Counted from the first letter of the stretch, positions 17,110 through 26,410 are shown. The stretch: DNA of 30,786 bases from Bacteroidota bacterium (GCA_963169475.1 CAUJFT010000121.1:1-30786); one strand, 5' to 3'. Program-made: numbers and translations. The notes: generated by a model not told the origin, from the letters alone.

Positions 17110-20100
17110 CTAAAATTCATCTTCTATGGGTAAGCGGATTTCGACTTGGGTGCCGCATACGTTTCCGGCTGCATCTGTAAGGTCTTTGGTCGTGGACCCG
17201 GTAGGCATATTTTTTTCCTTTGCTAAAAAAGCCAATCGTTCTTGCGTAATTTTTAGTCCATGGGAAAGGTGCTTTTCGCGGTTCTGATTAATTTCTTCGG
17301 ATTTTTTTCTCCCCACTCCATTATCTGTAACGATACAATACAAAAGACCCTCTGCCGCGCTAAACAAGACCGTAAGCAGTCCGTCCTTTCCGGATTTATG
17401 TCTTAATCCGTGCCAGATTGCATTTTCTACATAAGGCTGAATAATCATTCCGGGTATGAGTATTTCTTTGGATTTTATACTTTTATCCAAAACAACTTCT
17501 GTTCGAAACCCTTCACTAAACCGCATCGCTTCAAATTTAAGGTACAATTGAAGCATTTCTATTTCTTTGCTAAGCGGAATGCAGGCATATTGGGAATTGT
17601 CCAATAACATACGCATTAATCTGGCAAAATCCGCAAGGTACTCACTCGCAATATCCCCTTCGTTTTTTTGAATGTAGTGATTGATAGCATTAAGACCGTT
17701 GAACAAAAAATGAGGGTTCATACGACTACGTAACAACTTTACCTGCATTTCGGATATTTCTTTGTGATATTGCGTTTTAAGTGCTTCCTCTTTCTTTATC
17801 TTAGCAATACGATTCCAATAGATTGCATATACTATTCCTAAAAACAAAGCAATTATAAGGAATAAAAACCAATACGTTTTCCAGAAAGGAGGATAGACAA
17901 TGATTTGTATTTTTTGTTGTGATTCTCCCCATGTTCCGTCATTGTTGCGGGATTTAATCATAAACCAATACTTTCCTCCACTCAAATTACTAAAAGAAAC
18001 AGATTGTTTGTTATAGGCAGGATACCATTTTGAATCAAAATTTTTCAAGAGAGTGGCATATTCGTGATGAGAAGGCTGAAAATTGAGCTGGGCGTATTCT
18101 ATTTCTAAGAAATTCTGAAGGTAGGTCAGAGACACAGAAATGCTGTCCTGATTATGAATAGGGATTTCTTTATCCATAATCCGAAGACTTGTAATGACAA
18201 TGGGGGCATTAGGCGTTTCTATAGTAAGGCTATCCGGATAAAAATGTACCACACCGTTAAGTGTTCCCACATAAAGTTTATTTTTTGAGAAGAGTAAGCC
18301 TGTAGTTTGGGAATAGGGAAATCCATTTTCTGGGTTAAACCAATACCTTTTGAAAGTCAGGGTGTCATTCTGTGATTGTTTTTTCTCTTTTATTAACAGG
18401 CAAAGCCCCCTATCCGTAGCTATCCAATAGTTTTCTTTTCTGTGAGATTGAACACTAAGTACATTATCATCAGGCAACAAATTAGTACGGTTCAATTGGG
18501 TAACCTTTCCGGTTTGGCGATTTAGAATGTATAAGCCTTCAAGATAAGTTCCCATCTCTAAATTTCCTTGCTCATCTTCAAAAAAAGAGATTACAGAGTA
18601 ATTAATGTTTCCAATTTTTGAATTATCAAAGCGCTGATTTTCATAGTTAAACCGAAAAGCACCTATCCAAGTACCGGCATAAAGGTTGCCGCTTCTATCT
18701 TCAAAAAAAGTATTAATATGAGTATCCGGAATGTCATCGCTTGTGAGGGTTTTAATTGTCTTAGCGTCTTTATGGAAGACAAAAAGGCTTTTGGGGTCAT
18801 CTCCTCCCATCCAGAGGTTTCCTTTCGAATCTTCAAACAAAGCAGTAATTTTAACCGGCTTTTTATTTTCTTCGGGAGTAAAGACGGGAGAGTATTTTCC
18901 ATTTTCAGGCTGAAAATAAAATAATCCGTTTTCTGCTGCCAATATGATTTTACGATTTTGTAACAAGAGGAGTGTAAATGCTGGTAGGTCAGGGTGAGGG
19001 AGTGGAAAATTTCTAATTGTTTTCTTTTCTTCATGATATAAGGATAGTCCTTTTTCTGTCAGAAATAAAATCTCGTCCGCTGATATTTTAATCATCTTTT
19101 TTATGTTATTGTCCCCCGTTCGTGGAAATAGCGGACTGTCTGTACTAATGATTTCAAAATTACAAGCCTCCGGATTAAAATAACTTAAGCCTGATTTATG
19201 CGTTCCCACCCATATTTTTCCGGAAACATCTTGAAAAATATCTAATACCTCATCTCCAGAAAGGGTTTGGCTATTGTAAAGGTTATGTTTATATATGTGA
19301 AAACTTCCGGTAGCCGCTTCCATTAGCGCAATACCCCCGCCATAGGTGGCTATCCAAAGCCGCTGTTGGTTATCGCGCAGAATACCAGTAATATTATTTA
19401 CGGGGATAGAAGTAGCCGTTTTTCCCTTGCATGTATAATGATTTATTTTTTTACCCCGATAATCAAATAAATATAATCCATTACTACTACACACCCAAAG
19501 AGATGAACTTTGGGGTTCACAGAGTACTTCGGATATATCTAACCCCTTCAGCTCCGGAGAAAGCCAAGGTGAAATCGAAAGCGAGCGGAGGTTAAATAAA
19601 TATACCCCATTAGAAAATGTGCCAAGCAGAAGCGTAGAGTCAGTAAAAGCTGAAACAAAACGGATATTGATGTTGCCCTCAAAGAGGGGGACTCTTCGGA
19701 GAATTTTTTTATTTTTCCCAATTTCGGTCAGGCTCTTACCGTCATCGCTAATCCAGATATTTCCATTTTTGGAGAACCCCAAGCCCTTACGAATATTATC
19801 TCCTCCAAACTTATAGTCTTTATGTGCGTGAAGAGAGTGGAATCGTATAGGAGTGCCGGAAGATTGTGCAAAACAAAACAAACCGGCTCTATCCGTCCCA
19901 ATCCAAAGGTTCTGTTGATTATCGTTCTGAATAAAGGTAATCTCGGAGGCATTCAGTAGGCGAATATCAGGATTGTTTCTATCGCCATAAGGAATCACCC
20001 TGCTACCATCAAATCGATTCAACCCTTTTGCAGTACCCATCAAAATAAATCCGTCTTGGTCTTGGGCTATAGTATAAACCGTTTTATTACTCAATCCATT

Positions 20101-20217
20101 TTCAACTCCAACATGTTGAAATCTCAATAATGGGCTTTGCGCCAAAATATTTGAATTGTAAAAAAATCCATAACCCGTAACACAAAACAAGATGGTAATT
20201 ATCCGTATTAAGCTCAT
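17110..20217 (-). CDS. Two-component propeller sensor histidine kinase (Reg_prop, Y_Y_Y, LytS-type kinase)
   Basis: 1035 residues from the ATG at 20217; a TTG two codons earlier is less likely. In order: a signal/anchor segment (1-27); a two-component regulator propeller region (~35-670) opening with GLSNKTVYTIAQDQDGF and GTAKGLNRFDG and many further D-x-x-G-x-x-W-x-G-T units; a Y_Y_Y domain (~690-775); one membrane helix (~782-803); and a His_kinase/HATPase unit. The H-box is RSRMNPHFLFNGLNAINHYI (His ~835). An N-box (QPYVENAIWHGLRHK, ~930) and G-box (DNGVGRKK, ~970) follow. It senses something outside the cytoplasm and autophosphorylates in the cytoplasm. It lies 6 bases after the upstream kinase gene, so the two are cotranscribed. 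No LytTR response regulator is present in the window. Confidence 0.92.
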   Translation of the reverse strand: MSLIRIITILFCVTGYGFFYNSNILAQSPLLRFQHVGVENGLSNKTVYTIAQDQDGFILMGTAKGLNRFDGSRVIPYGDRNNPDIRLLNASEITFIQNDNQQNLWIGTDRAGLFCFAQSSGTPIRFHSLHAHKDYKFGGDNIRKGLGFSKNGNIWISDDGKSLTEIGKNKKILRRVPLFEGNINIRFVSAFTDSTLLLGTFSNGVYLFNLRSLSISPWLSPELKGLDISEVLCEPQSSSLWVCSSNGLYLFDYRGKKINHYTCKGKTATSIPVNNITGILRDNQQRLWIATYGGGIALMEAATGSFHIYKHNLYNSQTLSGDEVLDIFQDVSGKIWVGTHKSGLSYFNPEACNFEIISTDSPLFPRTGDNNIKKMIKISADEILFLTEKGLSLYHEEKKTIRNFPLPHPDLPAFTLLLLQNRKIILAAENGLFYFQPENGKYSPVFTPEENKKPVKITALFEDSKGNLWMGGDDPKSLFVFHKDAKTIKTLTSDDIPDTHINTFFEDRSGNLYAGTWIGAFRFNYENQRFDNSKIGNINYSVISFFEDEQGNLEMGTYLEGLYILNRQTGKVTQLNRTNLLPDDNVLSVQSHRKENYWIATDRGLCLLIKEKKQSQNDTLTFKRYWFNPENGFPYSQTTGLLFSKNKLYVGTLNGVVHFYPDSLTIETPNAPIVITSLRIMDKEIPIHNQDSISVSLTYLQNFLEIEYAQLNFQPSHHEYATLLKNFDSKWYPAYNKQSVSFSNLSGGKYWFMIKSRNNDGTWGESQQKIQIIVYPPFWKTYWFLFLIIALFLGIVYAIYWNRIAKIKKEEALKTQYHKEISEMQVKLLRSRMNPHFLFNGLNAINHYIQKNEGDIASEYLADFARLMRMLLDNSQYACIPLSKEIEMLQLYLKFEAMRFSEGFRTEVVLDKSIKSKEILIPGMIIQPYVENAIWHGLRHKSGKDGLLTVLFSAAEGLLYCIVTDNGVGRKKSEEINQNREKHLSHGLKITQERLAFLAKEKNMPTGSTTKDLTDAAGNVCGTQVEIRLPIEDEF

Positions 20218-20223
20218 ACCCAA

Positions 20224-22647
20224 TCAAAATTTTTGTTCCAATACAGGATTTTTGGGGATAGAGAGGGTAACGCGTGTACCGTTGCCTACATTTTCAAAAC
20301 GAATGCTATCCTGATTGTGATAAATGTTCTCAATCCTGGTAATGATATTATTGAGGCCGGTTCCTTTACGGATTCTATCCTGGTCAATCCCAGGACCATT
20401 GTCGTAGATTTGAATAAGGAGTACGTCTTCCTCTAAATGTGCCTTAATGGAAATCAATCCTTTATTAACGATTTTGGCGATTCCGTGCTTAATGCAGTTT
20501 TCTATGATAGTCTGAATGACAAAAGCCGGGATCTCGACATCTTCGGCTTCTTTTTGAATGTCTATATTCGCTTCTAAGCGTTTTCCAAAACGAATTTGTT
20601 CTATTTGGAGATAGGTCTTGACTAAGCGCATTTCATCGGCAAAAGGCACAAAGTTTTTATCAGAGGTTTTGAGGGTATATCTAAAAATAAATGCTAATTT
20701 TTCAACGGCTTCTTCGGCCAGGTCGGGAGATTCGTGTATTAGTGCTGAAATAGTATTCAGGGTATTAAAAAGAAAGTGTGGGTTAATTTGAGAGCGCAAT
20801 ACTGTCAAATTCGCTTGGTACGTCTGCGCTAATAGTGCTTTTTCGCGCTGCACAAGATGAAGCACATTTAAGGTGAGGCGGATTTGTTGTATCAACTGCC
20901 CCACTACTTCCACGTCTGTTAGGTTATAGACTCCTCTTTTTTTCTTACCAATCATTAATAACCCAATATTTTCCTCATTTACAGAAATAGGGAATATCAA
21001 TGTATGTTCTAACGCCATCACCTCATACGTTTGAGGAAGAAAATGAGGAGAGATTTCCTTGTTGGCTGCCCAAATTGTTTGATTTTCTTCCAAACTACTA
21101 AATACTTCTTGAGTAAAATCTTGATGAGAATGTTTGATACCAAAACCAAGGTCTCCTTCCCAAAAAATGGTTATGTTTTCGGTTTCAAGATAGGCTTTAA
21201 GATGATTGAGAGTGGCATTATATAGTTTTTCAGTAGCGGTGAATTGGGGAATCAGTGCCGAAAATGCCCGAATTTGTTCTTCTTTTTGTTGTTGAGAAAG
21301 GATAAAATATCGCCTTATTTTTGCCTCATTAGAAAGATAAATACCCCTAAGTGTCAAAACCAATATAATATCTACAACAATTTCCAAAATCTGCCGATAT
21401 GGGTTTCCGGGCAAAAAATATCCAAATAATTGATTGGTCGCAAAGGAAACAATTAATACCGTAACAAACAAAATAAGGTACTGAATAGAACGGGTTAGGA
21501 CTAAACTCACTTTTCCAAACTTCAAATGAACAGAGGCTACGCTTACTGCCGGTACAAATTGTACAAATCCAAAGATAAGTATCCATAATTCGGTGTCAGG
21601 AATGCTGATTGCAGACGGAAATAACAGATTTTTCCCCCAAAAAAAGAGATTCCACCCGGAAAGTAGTCCTAATCCCGTCCTTAAAATTTTTTCTCTGAAT
21701 GAAATTTTTTCTTTAAAAACCAACCCCCAAAGGTTTGCGAATAGAATATGAAAGTAAATCCACAGAAAAGTTACGGATTCTATCCATTCGTGGTAGAACT
21801 TCAGTTTTTGTTCGATATAAATAATACGGAAAACACCCAAAGCATACAATAATAGTAGCCCAAAGCTAACGCCCATAATCCATAGACGATTCTCTTCGGA
21901 CTCATATATCCAATATAGAATTGCGAAAACCCCACCCAATACAATATAAAGCAGAATAAATGCTTTTTCAAACTGAATATTAGTAGCATCGGTTTGTATA
22001 ATCCACCAAAGGTAACGTAGTCCTTGGAGTCCAAAAAATAAAACGCCCATGATTTCCATGCCTCTTAGCAGACGATTCTCATTTTTCCTGCCCTGAATCA
22101 GGGGAAATAATATCAATACTATTAAAATAATCCCTGTTGTACCTAAGACGATACCCCACAACGTAATTTGCCAATATACACCGTTTTCATTGAAAGAGAA
22201 AGAAACTCTGTGGGCATTTACTACAAAAGGTTCATTGATTTCCGTCCTAAAAGTTTGCTTATTTTTTCTTTCTATCTGAAATATAAATATCTTTCCGGGG
22301 GGAGCGTTTTGGGTAATCGTATCTACTATGCCAGAACTATATATATCCGAATAATCTATTTTTTTTAGCCTATCCCCTGCTAAAATATATTCGGGAATCC
22401 GCGCCTCTATATATGCCTGCTGCTGATAACGAAGCAAAGGGTGAATTGCCTCCGCAACTACTCCATTTGGGGTATTCTTCCACACTACTCTATCACTTCC
22501 GGCAATTTCTGCCGAAAAAGGATAAAAACGGGTAAACTTCTGAATCCGCAGGCTACCCATGATACAACTCCCTCCAAGTACTAGTATCAGGAGGTAGAAA
22601 TACACCCTGACAGCGCGCTTATATCGTTCTGAATATACCCGATTCAT
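20224..22647 (-). CDS. Multi-pass sensor histidine kinase with GAF-like domain (LytS/YehU type)
   Basis: 807 residues. TM1 lies at ~13-32, then an extracytoplasmic domain (~33-155), then a block of about seven hydrophobic helices (~157-440) resembling 7TM sensor modules, then a coiled linker and a GAF-like domain (~460-600). The kinase core follows: H-box LRSQINPHFLFNTLNTISAL (His ~624), N-box QTIIENCIKHGIAK (~718), G-box DNGPGIDQDR (~749) and GTGLNNIITRIENIY. All key residues for phosphotransfer are present. It is the first gene of a two-kinase operon and its TGA is 6 bases before the next ATG. Such kinases usually signal to LytTR response regulators; none is encoded here. No consensus promoter was recognised in the 260 bases upstream. 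Confidence 0.9.
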   Translation of the reverse strand: MNRVYSERYKRAVRVYFYLLILVLGGSCIMGSLRIQKFTRFYPFSAEIAGSDRVVWKNTPNGVVAEAIHPLLRYQQQAYIEARIPEYILAGDRLKKIDYSDIYSSGIVDTITQNAPPGKIFIFQIERKNKQTFRTEINEPFVVNAHRVSFSFNENGVYWQITLWGIVLGTTGIILIVLILFPLIQGRKNENRLLRGMEIMGVLFFGLQGLRYLWWIIQTDATNIQFEKAFILLYIVLGGVFAILYWIYESEENRLWIMGVSFGLLLLYALGVFRIIYIEQKLKFYHEWIESVTFLWIYFHILFANLWGLVFKEKISFREKILRTGLGLLSGWNLFFWGKNLLFPSAISIPDTELWILIFGFVQFVPAVSVASVHLKFGKVSLVLTRSIQYLILFVTVLIVSFATNQLFGYFLPGNPYRQILEIVVDIILVLTLRGIYLSNEAKIRRYFILSQQQKEEQIRAFSALIPQFTATEKLYNATLNHLKAYLETENITIFWEGDLGFGIKHSHQDFTQEVFSSLEENQTIWAANKEISPHFLPQTYEVMALEHTLIFPISVNEENIGLLMIGKKKRGVYNLTDVEVVGQLIQQIRLTLNVLHLVQREKALLAQTYQANLTVLRSQINPHFLFNTLNTISALIHESPDLAEEAVEKLAFIFRYTLKTSDKNFVPFADEMRLVKTYLQIEQIRFGKRLEANIDIQKEAEDVEIPAFVIQTIIENCIKHGIAKIVNKGLISIKAHLEEDVLLIQIYDNGPGIDQDRIRKGTGLNNIITRIENIYHNQDSIRFENVGNGTRVTLSIPKNPVLEQKF

Positions 22648-22831
22648 GCTGCGAATTTAAGTATAAATATCAGGAGTTTTGCAAAAAATCAGGCAAGAAT
22701 ATCCCTACTCACTCAATAGGGGACTCTCAATGAGTAATCAAAGGCTTATCCAATGACAAAAAACGCAATAATTGAGAAATAATACCCGAATTCTTAGATA
22801 TTATCAAATCGGGTGATAGATTTTATTCCCC

Positions 22832-22856
22832 AAGAATATCATTATTTTTTTTGAAG
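22832..22856. repeat. Direct repeat, copy A
   Basis: 25 bases (AAGAATATCATTA, eight T, GAAG) repeated at 22898-22921 with one T fewer. Copy A lies in the intergenic space between the anti-sigma gene and the kinase operon. Confidence 0.8.
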
Positions 22857-22897
22857 CCATAGTACGCGCCGGAATAGTTTCGCCAAATCCCCCGCCT

Positions 22898-22921
22898 AAG
22901 AATATCATTATTTTTTTGAAG
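22898..22921. repeat. Direct repeat, copy B, overlapping the anti-sigma stop codon
   Basis: 24 bases, identical to copy A apart from one T in the poly-T run, 66 bases away. It contains the last three codons and the stop codon of the anti-sigma-like gene, so copy A is effectively a duplicated gene end. Confidence 0.8.
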
Positions 22922-24107
22922 TCCTTGCTTTCTTGGCTCTTTGGGTGTATTTAGATTTTCTTTGTGCCATTCCGTCATAAATTAAATTGGCTTTTTCCGT
23001 ATCTCCGAGCCTTATGTAGCAATCTGCCATTTCCCATTGAGCGTCCTCATATTTTTTATCATATACGGGAACCTTTGATAAAAAATCAATGGCTAATAAA
23101 TGATTTCCATTTTTTTTGGCATCAAGCCCCTGCTGAAAAACGCTAAATGCTGAAGCATCTTGGTAGCCGCCTGGTGGGTTTCCCTTCTCCAGCTTATCAC
23201 GTTCTATTTTTTCTTTCTTAATTTGGGCTTGTGTTATTTTCTCTTTATAGGGATTATCTTCTTCTGAAAGAAGCACTAAATCGTCTGCATTAGTGTCTGC
23301 TTTCCCTTGGCTTTCGCTACCACTTGCTTCGCCTATAGGAGCAGAAGTTGGTACTGGCTTAACCGGACTCGTAGGGCTTGCCGTAACAGAAGGAGCTTTT
23401 TTTTCATCAAGTGCTATCTCGGAATAAGTATTTTTTGTAGCGTCTTCTTTCTTTCCTGCTATATCCGAAGGCTGTATAGCCGGTTTAGGTGATGCAACTC
23501 CTTCTTTTTCGTCTTCTGTATCAGAAAACGCTTGCTTTGCCTCCTCTTCGGGGGCTTTTGCGTCTGCTGCTTGAACGCGGGGAGGCTCAACCTTCAAGAG
23601 TGGAGGCGCGCCTTTGTCATCTAATGCTTGTTTTTGCTGGGTTGAAGGACTATTATCTGCAACAATTTCCTGTGATTTTTCTGGATTAAAAGCCTCACCA
23701 GAGGTATTCTTTTCAGAGATTGGAGTTGTGTTTTCTTGTGTTTGTGCAAGAGGGGATTGGTGTTCCTTAGGCTTAGGGTCTGAAATCAAAAAGAATATCC
23801 CAATTCCAAAAAACAAAACTACAGCAGCTACAGCAGATAATTTTTGCCATAAAGAAAATATCTTACCGGGTGGCTTACTATATTTTTCAAGAATTTGTTT
23901 TTCTAAACCCGCGAACTCTACAGGCAATTTCCCCAAATTGGAGGTGTGTATCAAGCCCTCAACCGCATCTCCACAAAGGAGACACTCTGATATATGTATT
24001 TCTATTTTTCTGGTTTCCTCCGGGTTTGCCTTTCCTTCTATATACTGGACGAGGAGTCCCCTTGAAATACACGCTTCATTAGTAGTTATATTCTCCGGCT
24101 TAGGCAT
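22908..24107 (-). CDS. Putative membrane anti-sigma factor with TPR-like extracytoplasmic end
   Basis: 399 residues. The N-terminus has a zinc-finger anti-sigma signature: Cys13, then His38-x3-Cys42-x2-Cys45 (HISECLLC), the zf-HC2/ZAS pattern that binds and holds an ECF sigma factor. One membrane helix follows (~88-108, SAVAAVVLFFGIGIFFLIS). A long Pro/Ala/Glu/Lys-rich linker (~110-300) comes next, then a basic coiled stretch and a C-terminal TPR-like part (~320-390: FQQGLDAKKNGNHLLAIDFL, YEDAQWEMADCYIRLGDTEK). The gene overlaps the ECF sigma gene by 8 bases, which strongly supports pairing. The extracytoplasmic TPR end could receive a protein partner and trigger release of sigma; that is inference. 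The stop codon lies inside a direct repeat. Confidence 0.85.
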   Translation of the reverse strand: MPKPENITTNEACISRGLLVQYIEGKANPEETRKIEIHISECLLCGDAVEGLIHTSNLGKLPVEFAGLEKQILEKYSKPPGKIFSLWQKLSAVAAVVLFFGIGIFFLISDPKPKEHQSPLAQTQENTTPISEKNTSGEAFNPEKSQEIVADNSPSTQQKQALDDKGAPPLLKVEPPRVQAADAKAPEEEAKQAFSDTEDEKEGVASPKPAIQPSDIAGKKEDATKNTYSEIALDEKKAPSVTASPTSPVKPVPTSAPIGEASGSESQGKADTNADDLVLLSEEDNPYKEKITQAQIKKEKIERDKLEKGNPPGGYQDASAFSVFQQGLDAKKNGNHLLAIDFLSKVPVYDKKYEDAQWEMADCYIRLGDTEKANLIYDGMAQRKSKYTQRAKKARTSKK

Positions 24108-24660
24108 ATTTTTGTAAACATTTTTTCAAATTTAATTTCCCGTTTTGTATGTGCGTTTTGACTTCTTTAAAACTTAACCCTGTTTCTAATTCGATATCCT
24201 TATAGCTTTTTTCTTTCAGATAAAATAAATCGATGCAAGATTTTTGTTCTGATTTTAGCAACTCTACACACTTTTCTAATCCGGTCAGCTTCTTTTCTTC
24301 TTGCTCTTTTTGCCCGGTTAACTCTATCCAAGCCACCTCTTCCAAAGCCTCATTACCGGTAAAGTCCTTGTATTCATAATGAATTTGCGCCTTCCGCAAC
24401 TTCATCAAGCAATGATTTTGAGCTACCCGATAAATCCAACTTTTGAAATGCTGTATTTCGTGCTTTCTAATGTCAAGATGCAATTTCTCAAAAATTTCCA
24501 TAACCGAATCCCTTGATTCTTCGGAGTTTTGTAGGTATTTCATACAAACTCCGTATATCAAATGATGATAACGTGTAAATAAAACCCCCAAGCACTCGGC
24601 TTCTCCTTGTGTTTGTATCCGGTCTATTAATTCCTTATCGGTATAATACGGTGTTTTCAT
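24100..24660 (-). CDS. ECF-type RNA polymerase sigma factor
   Basis: 186 residues, usual ECF length. Region 2 occupies ~25-95 (LFTRYHHLIYGVCMKYL, SVMEIFEKL, FKSWIYRVAQNHCLMKLRK). A variable linker follows (~96-125), then region 4 at ~127-180 (LEKCVELLKSEQKSCIDLFY, helix-turn-helix YKDIELETGLSFKEVKTHI). It is the first gene of a two-gene operon with its likely anti-sigma factor. ECF factors redirect polymerase to a small regulon after an envelope signal; the regulon cannot be read here. A -7-like TAATTTTG lies on this strand at 24687-24680, 20 bases before the ATG, but has no TTG at the right distance. Confidence 0.92.
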   Translation of the reverse strand: MKTPYYTDKELIDRIQTQGEAECLGVLFTRYHHLIYGVCMKYLQNSEESRDSVMEIFEKLHLDIRKHEIQHFKSWIYRVAQNHCLMKLRKAQIHYEYKDFTGNEALEEVAWIELTGQKEQEEKKLTGLEKCVELLKSEQKSCIDLFYLKEKSYKDIELETGLSFKEVKTHIQNGKLNLKKCLQKYA

Positions 24661-24796
24661 GAAAAATTTTCATTTGGGGCAAAATTAAACAAAAAAAAAG
24701 AAATCGCCGCCCTATGGGTATTTTCTTTCTTGGTGTATCTAAGTTCTCTATAAAATTTGTATTTTTGTCGTAGGGTACTATCCTTCATTTTTATAT

Positions 24797-26410
24797 ATGG
24801 AAGAAAAAAAAATCTATGACTATATTATCGTTGGCTCTGGATTTGGGGGTAGCGTTTCGGCTATGCGTTTGTCCGAGAAGGGTTATCAATGTCTAATATT
24901 AGAGAAAGGGAAATCTTTTAAAACGGAAGATATGCCCCGTAGCGATTGGGATATTAAAAAATATATTTGGATGCCGGCTTTAAGGCTCTTTGGTATGATG
25001 AAACTGACATTTTTTAAGGAGGTTTTAGTTATCAGCGGAACAGGAGTGGGAGGAGGCAGTTTGATTTATGCCAATACGCACCTTGTTCCTCCCGATTCTT
25101 TTTTTGTAAATCCTATATGGAAGCACCTCAATAATTGGAAAACCGTTCTTATGCCTTTCTATGAAAAAGCAAAGTTTATGCTTGGAACAACCCCTTATCC
25201 GCGTTTAGAGGAGGAAGATGAGATTCTGAAGTCTATTGCGGAGGAAATGGGCAGAGGACACACTTTTCACGCGGTAAATGTAGGGGTCTATTATGGGGAT
25301 ACTCAAATAGGAAAGGACCCTTATTTTCAAGGGCTTGGTCCAGAAAGAAAGGGGTGTACAGATTGTGCAGGTTGCATGACGGGTTGTCGATTTAATGCTA
25401 AGAACACTTTGGATAAAAACTATCTTTATTTTGCCCAAAAAAACGGAGCAGAAATCATGCCGGAGACCCTCGTAACCCGGATAGAATATCACAAGGACAT
25501 TTATCATATCCATACCCAAAAAAGCAGGGGTTCTTTTCTAAATAAAGGGAAAAAAGTATTTTATGCCAAAGGGCTTGTAGTTAGTGGGGGAGTGTTAGGG
25601 ACGATGCGCCTTCTTCTTTCTCAAAAATATCACCACAAAACGCTACCTCTTTTGTCGGATACGCTTGGCACGAATGTTCGTACTAACTCCGAATCTATCA
25701 CGGGTTTAGCCAGTTCAGATAGAAAAATTAATCATGGGGCAGCGATTAGTTCGGGCTTTAACCCCGATGATAACACCAAAGTGGAGATAGTAAAGTACAA
25801 CGATGCTTCGGGCTTAATCTCAAAACTTGCTTCTTTTTCTACAGATGGGTATAAGCCTTTCGTCAGAGCCTTTCAATTAATCCGAAAAATTCTTTTTAAT
25901 CCGATTCTTTTTTTAAAGATTCTTTTTAGGAAAAATTGGGGGAAAGATTCGATTATTCTACTCGTGATGCAGAATCTGGATAATGCCTTGAAGATGGAAT
26001 GGAAGAAAAGTATTGGGGGCGGGCGGATTCGCTTCGCAAAAAGCGATAAATCTATTCCGGTTTATATCCCGTCAGGGCAGGAAGTTTTGTATAGGTTTGC
26101 ACAGAAAGTAAATGCTGTTCCGCTGAATAGTGTTTCAGAATCCTTATTTAATCTTTCAACTACTGCTCATATACTTGGCGGTTGTCCGATGGGTGAAAGC
26201 GATGCCACAGGAGTTATAGACAAGTTTTTTCGGGTTTTTAACTATCCAAACTTGTATATCCTTGATGGGTCAGTGGTTCAGGGTAATCTCGGCGTAAACC
26301 CAAGCCTAACGATTACCGCTCTTAGCGAATATGCGATGTCAAACATTCCGGAGAAAGCAGGTAATACAATTATCTCGTTAGAAAAACAGTTAGAAGCGGT
26401 AAAAATATAA
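24797..26410 (+). CDS. GMC family FAD-dependent oxidoreductase (cholesterol-oxidase-like) with CxxCxxCxxxC motif
   Basis: 537 residues. The FAD-binding Rossmann motif is YIIVGSGFGGSVSAMRLSEKG (residues ~9-29, GxGxxG), with ILEKG ending the second strand. A second FAD-contact segment GTGVGGGSLIYAN lies at ~81-93. Residues 187-197 hold Cys187-x2-Cys190-x2-Cys193-x3-Cys197, followed by AKNTLDKNYL, a pattern I recall from the ChoD-like branch of the family. The C-terminal half has HILGGCPMG and the closing FAD segment LYILDGSVVQGNLGVNPSLTI. The enzyme is cytoplasmic (no signal peptide) and oxidises an alcohol, possibly a sterol or other lipid alcohol; the substrate is not defined. It stands alone, with a lone -7-like TATTTTTG at 24760-24767 upstream. 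Confidence 0.88.
   Translation: MEEKKIYDYIIVGSGFGGSVSAMRLSEKGYQCLILEKGKSFKTEDMPRSDWDIKKYIWMPALRLFGMMKLTFFKEVLVISGTGVGGGSLIYANTHLVPPDSFFVNPIWKHLNNWKTVLMPFYEKAKFMLGTTPYPRLEEEDEILKSIAEEMGRGHTFHAVNVGVYYGDTQIGKDPYFQGLGPERKGCTDCAGCMTGCRFNAKNTLDKNYLYFAQKNGAEIMPETLVTRIEYHKDIYHIHTQKSRGSFLNKGKKVFYAKGLVVSGGVLGTMRLLLSQKYHHKTLPLLSDTLGTNVRTNSESITGLASSDRKINHGAAISSGFNPDDNTKVEIVKYNDASGLISKLASFSTDGYKPFVRAFQLIRKILFNPILFLKILFRKNWGKDSIILLVMQNLDNALKMEWKKSIGGGRIRFAKSDKSIPVYIPSGQEVLYRFAQKVNAVPLNSVSESLFNLSTTAHILGGCPMGESDATGVIDKFFRVFNYPNLYILDGSVVQGNLGVNPSLTITALSEYAMSNIPEKAGNTIISLEKQLEAVKI

Noticed and set aside
22706..22736. TACTCA/TGAGTA inverted repeat upstream of the 7TM kinase gene
   Set aside because: Only six pairs with a 19-base loop and no T run or operator-like symmetry in the centre. 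Too weak to call.
23614..24117. 167-codon plus-strand ORF over the anti-sigma gene
   Set aside because: It lies opposite a well-supported gene with a zinc motif and membrane helix and has no family features of its own.
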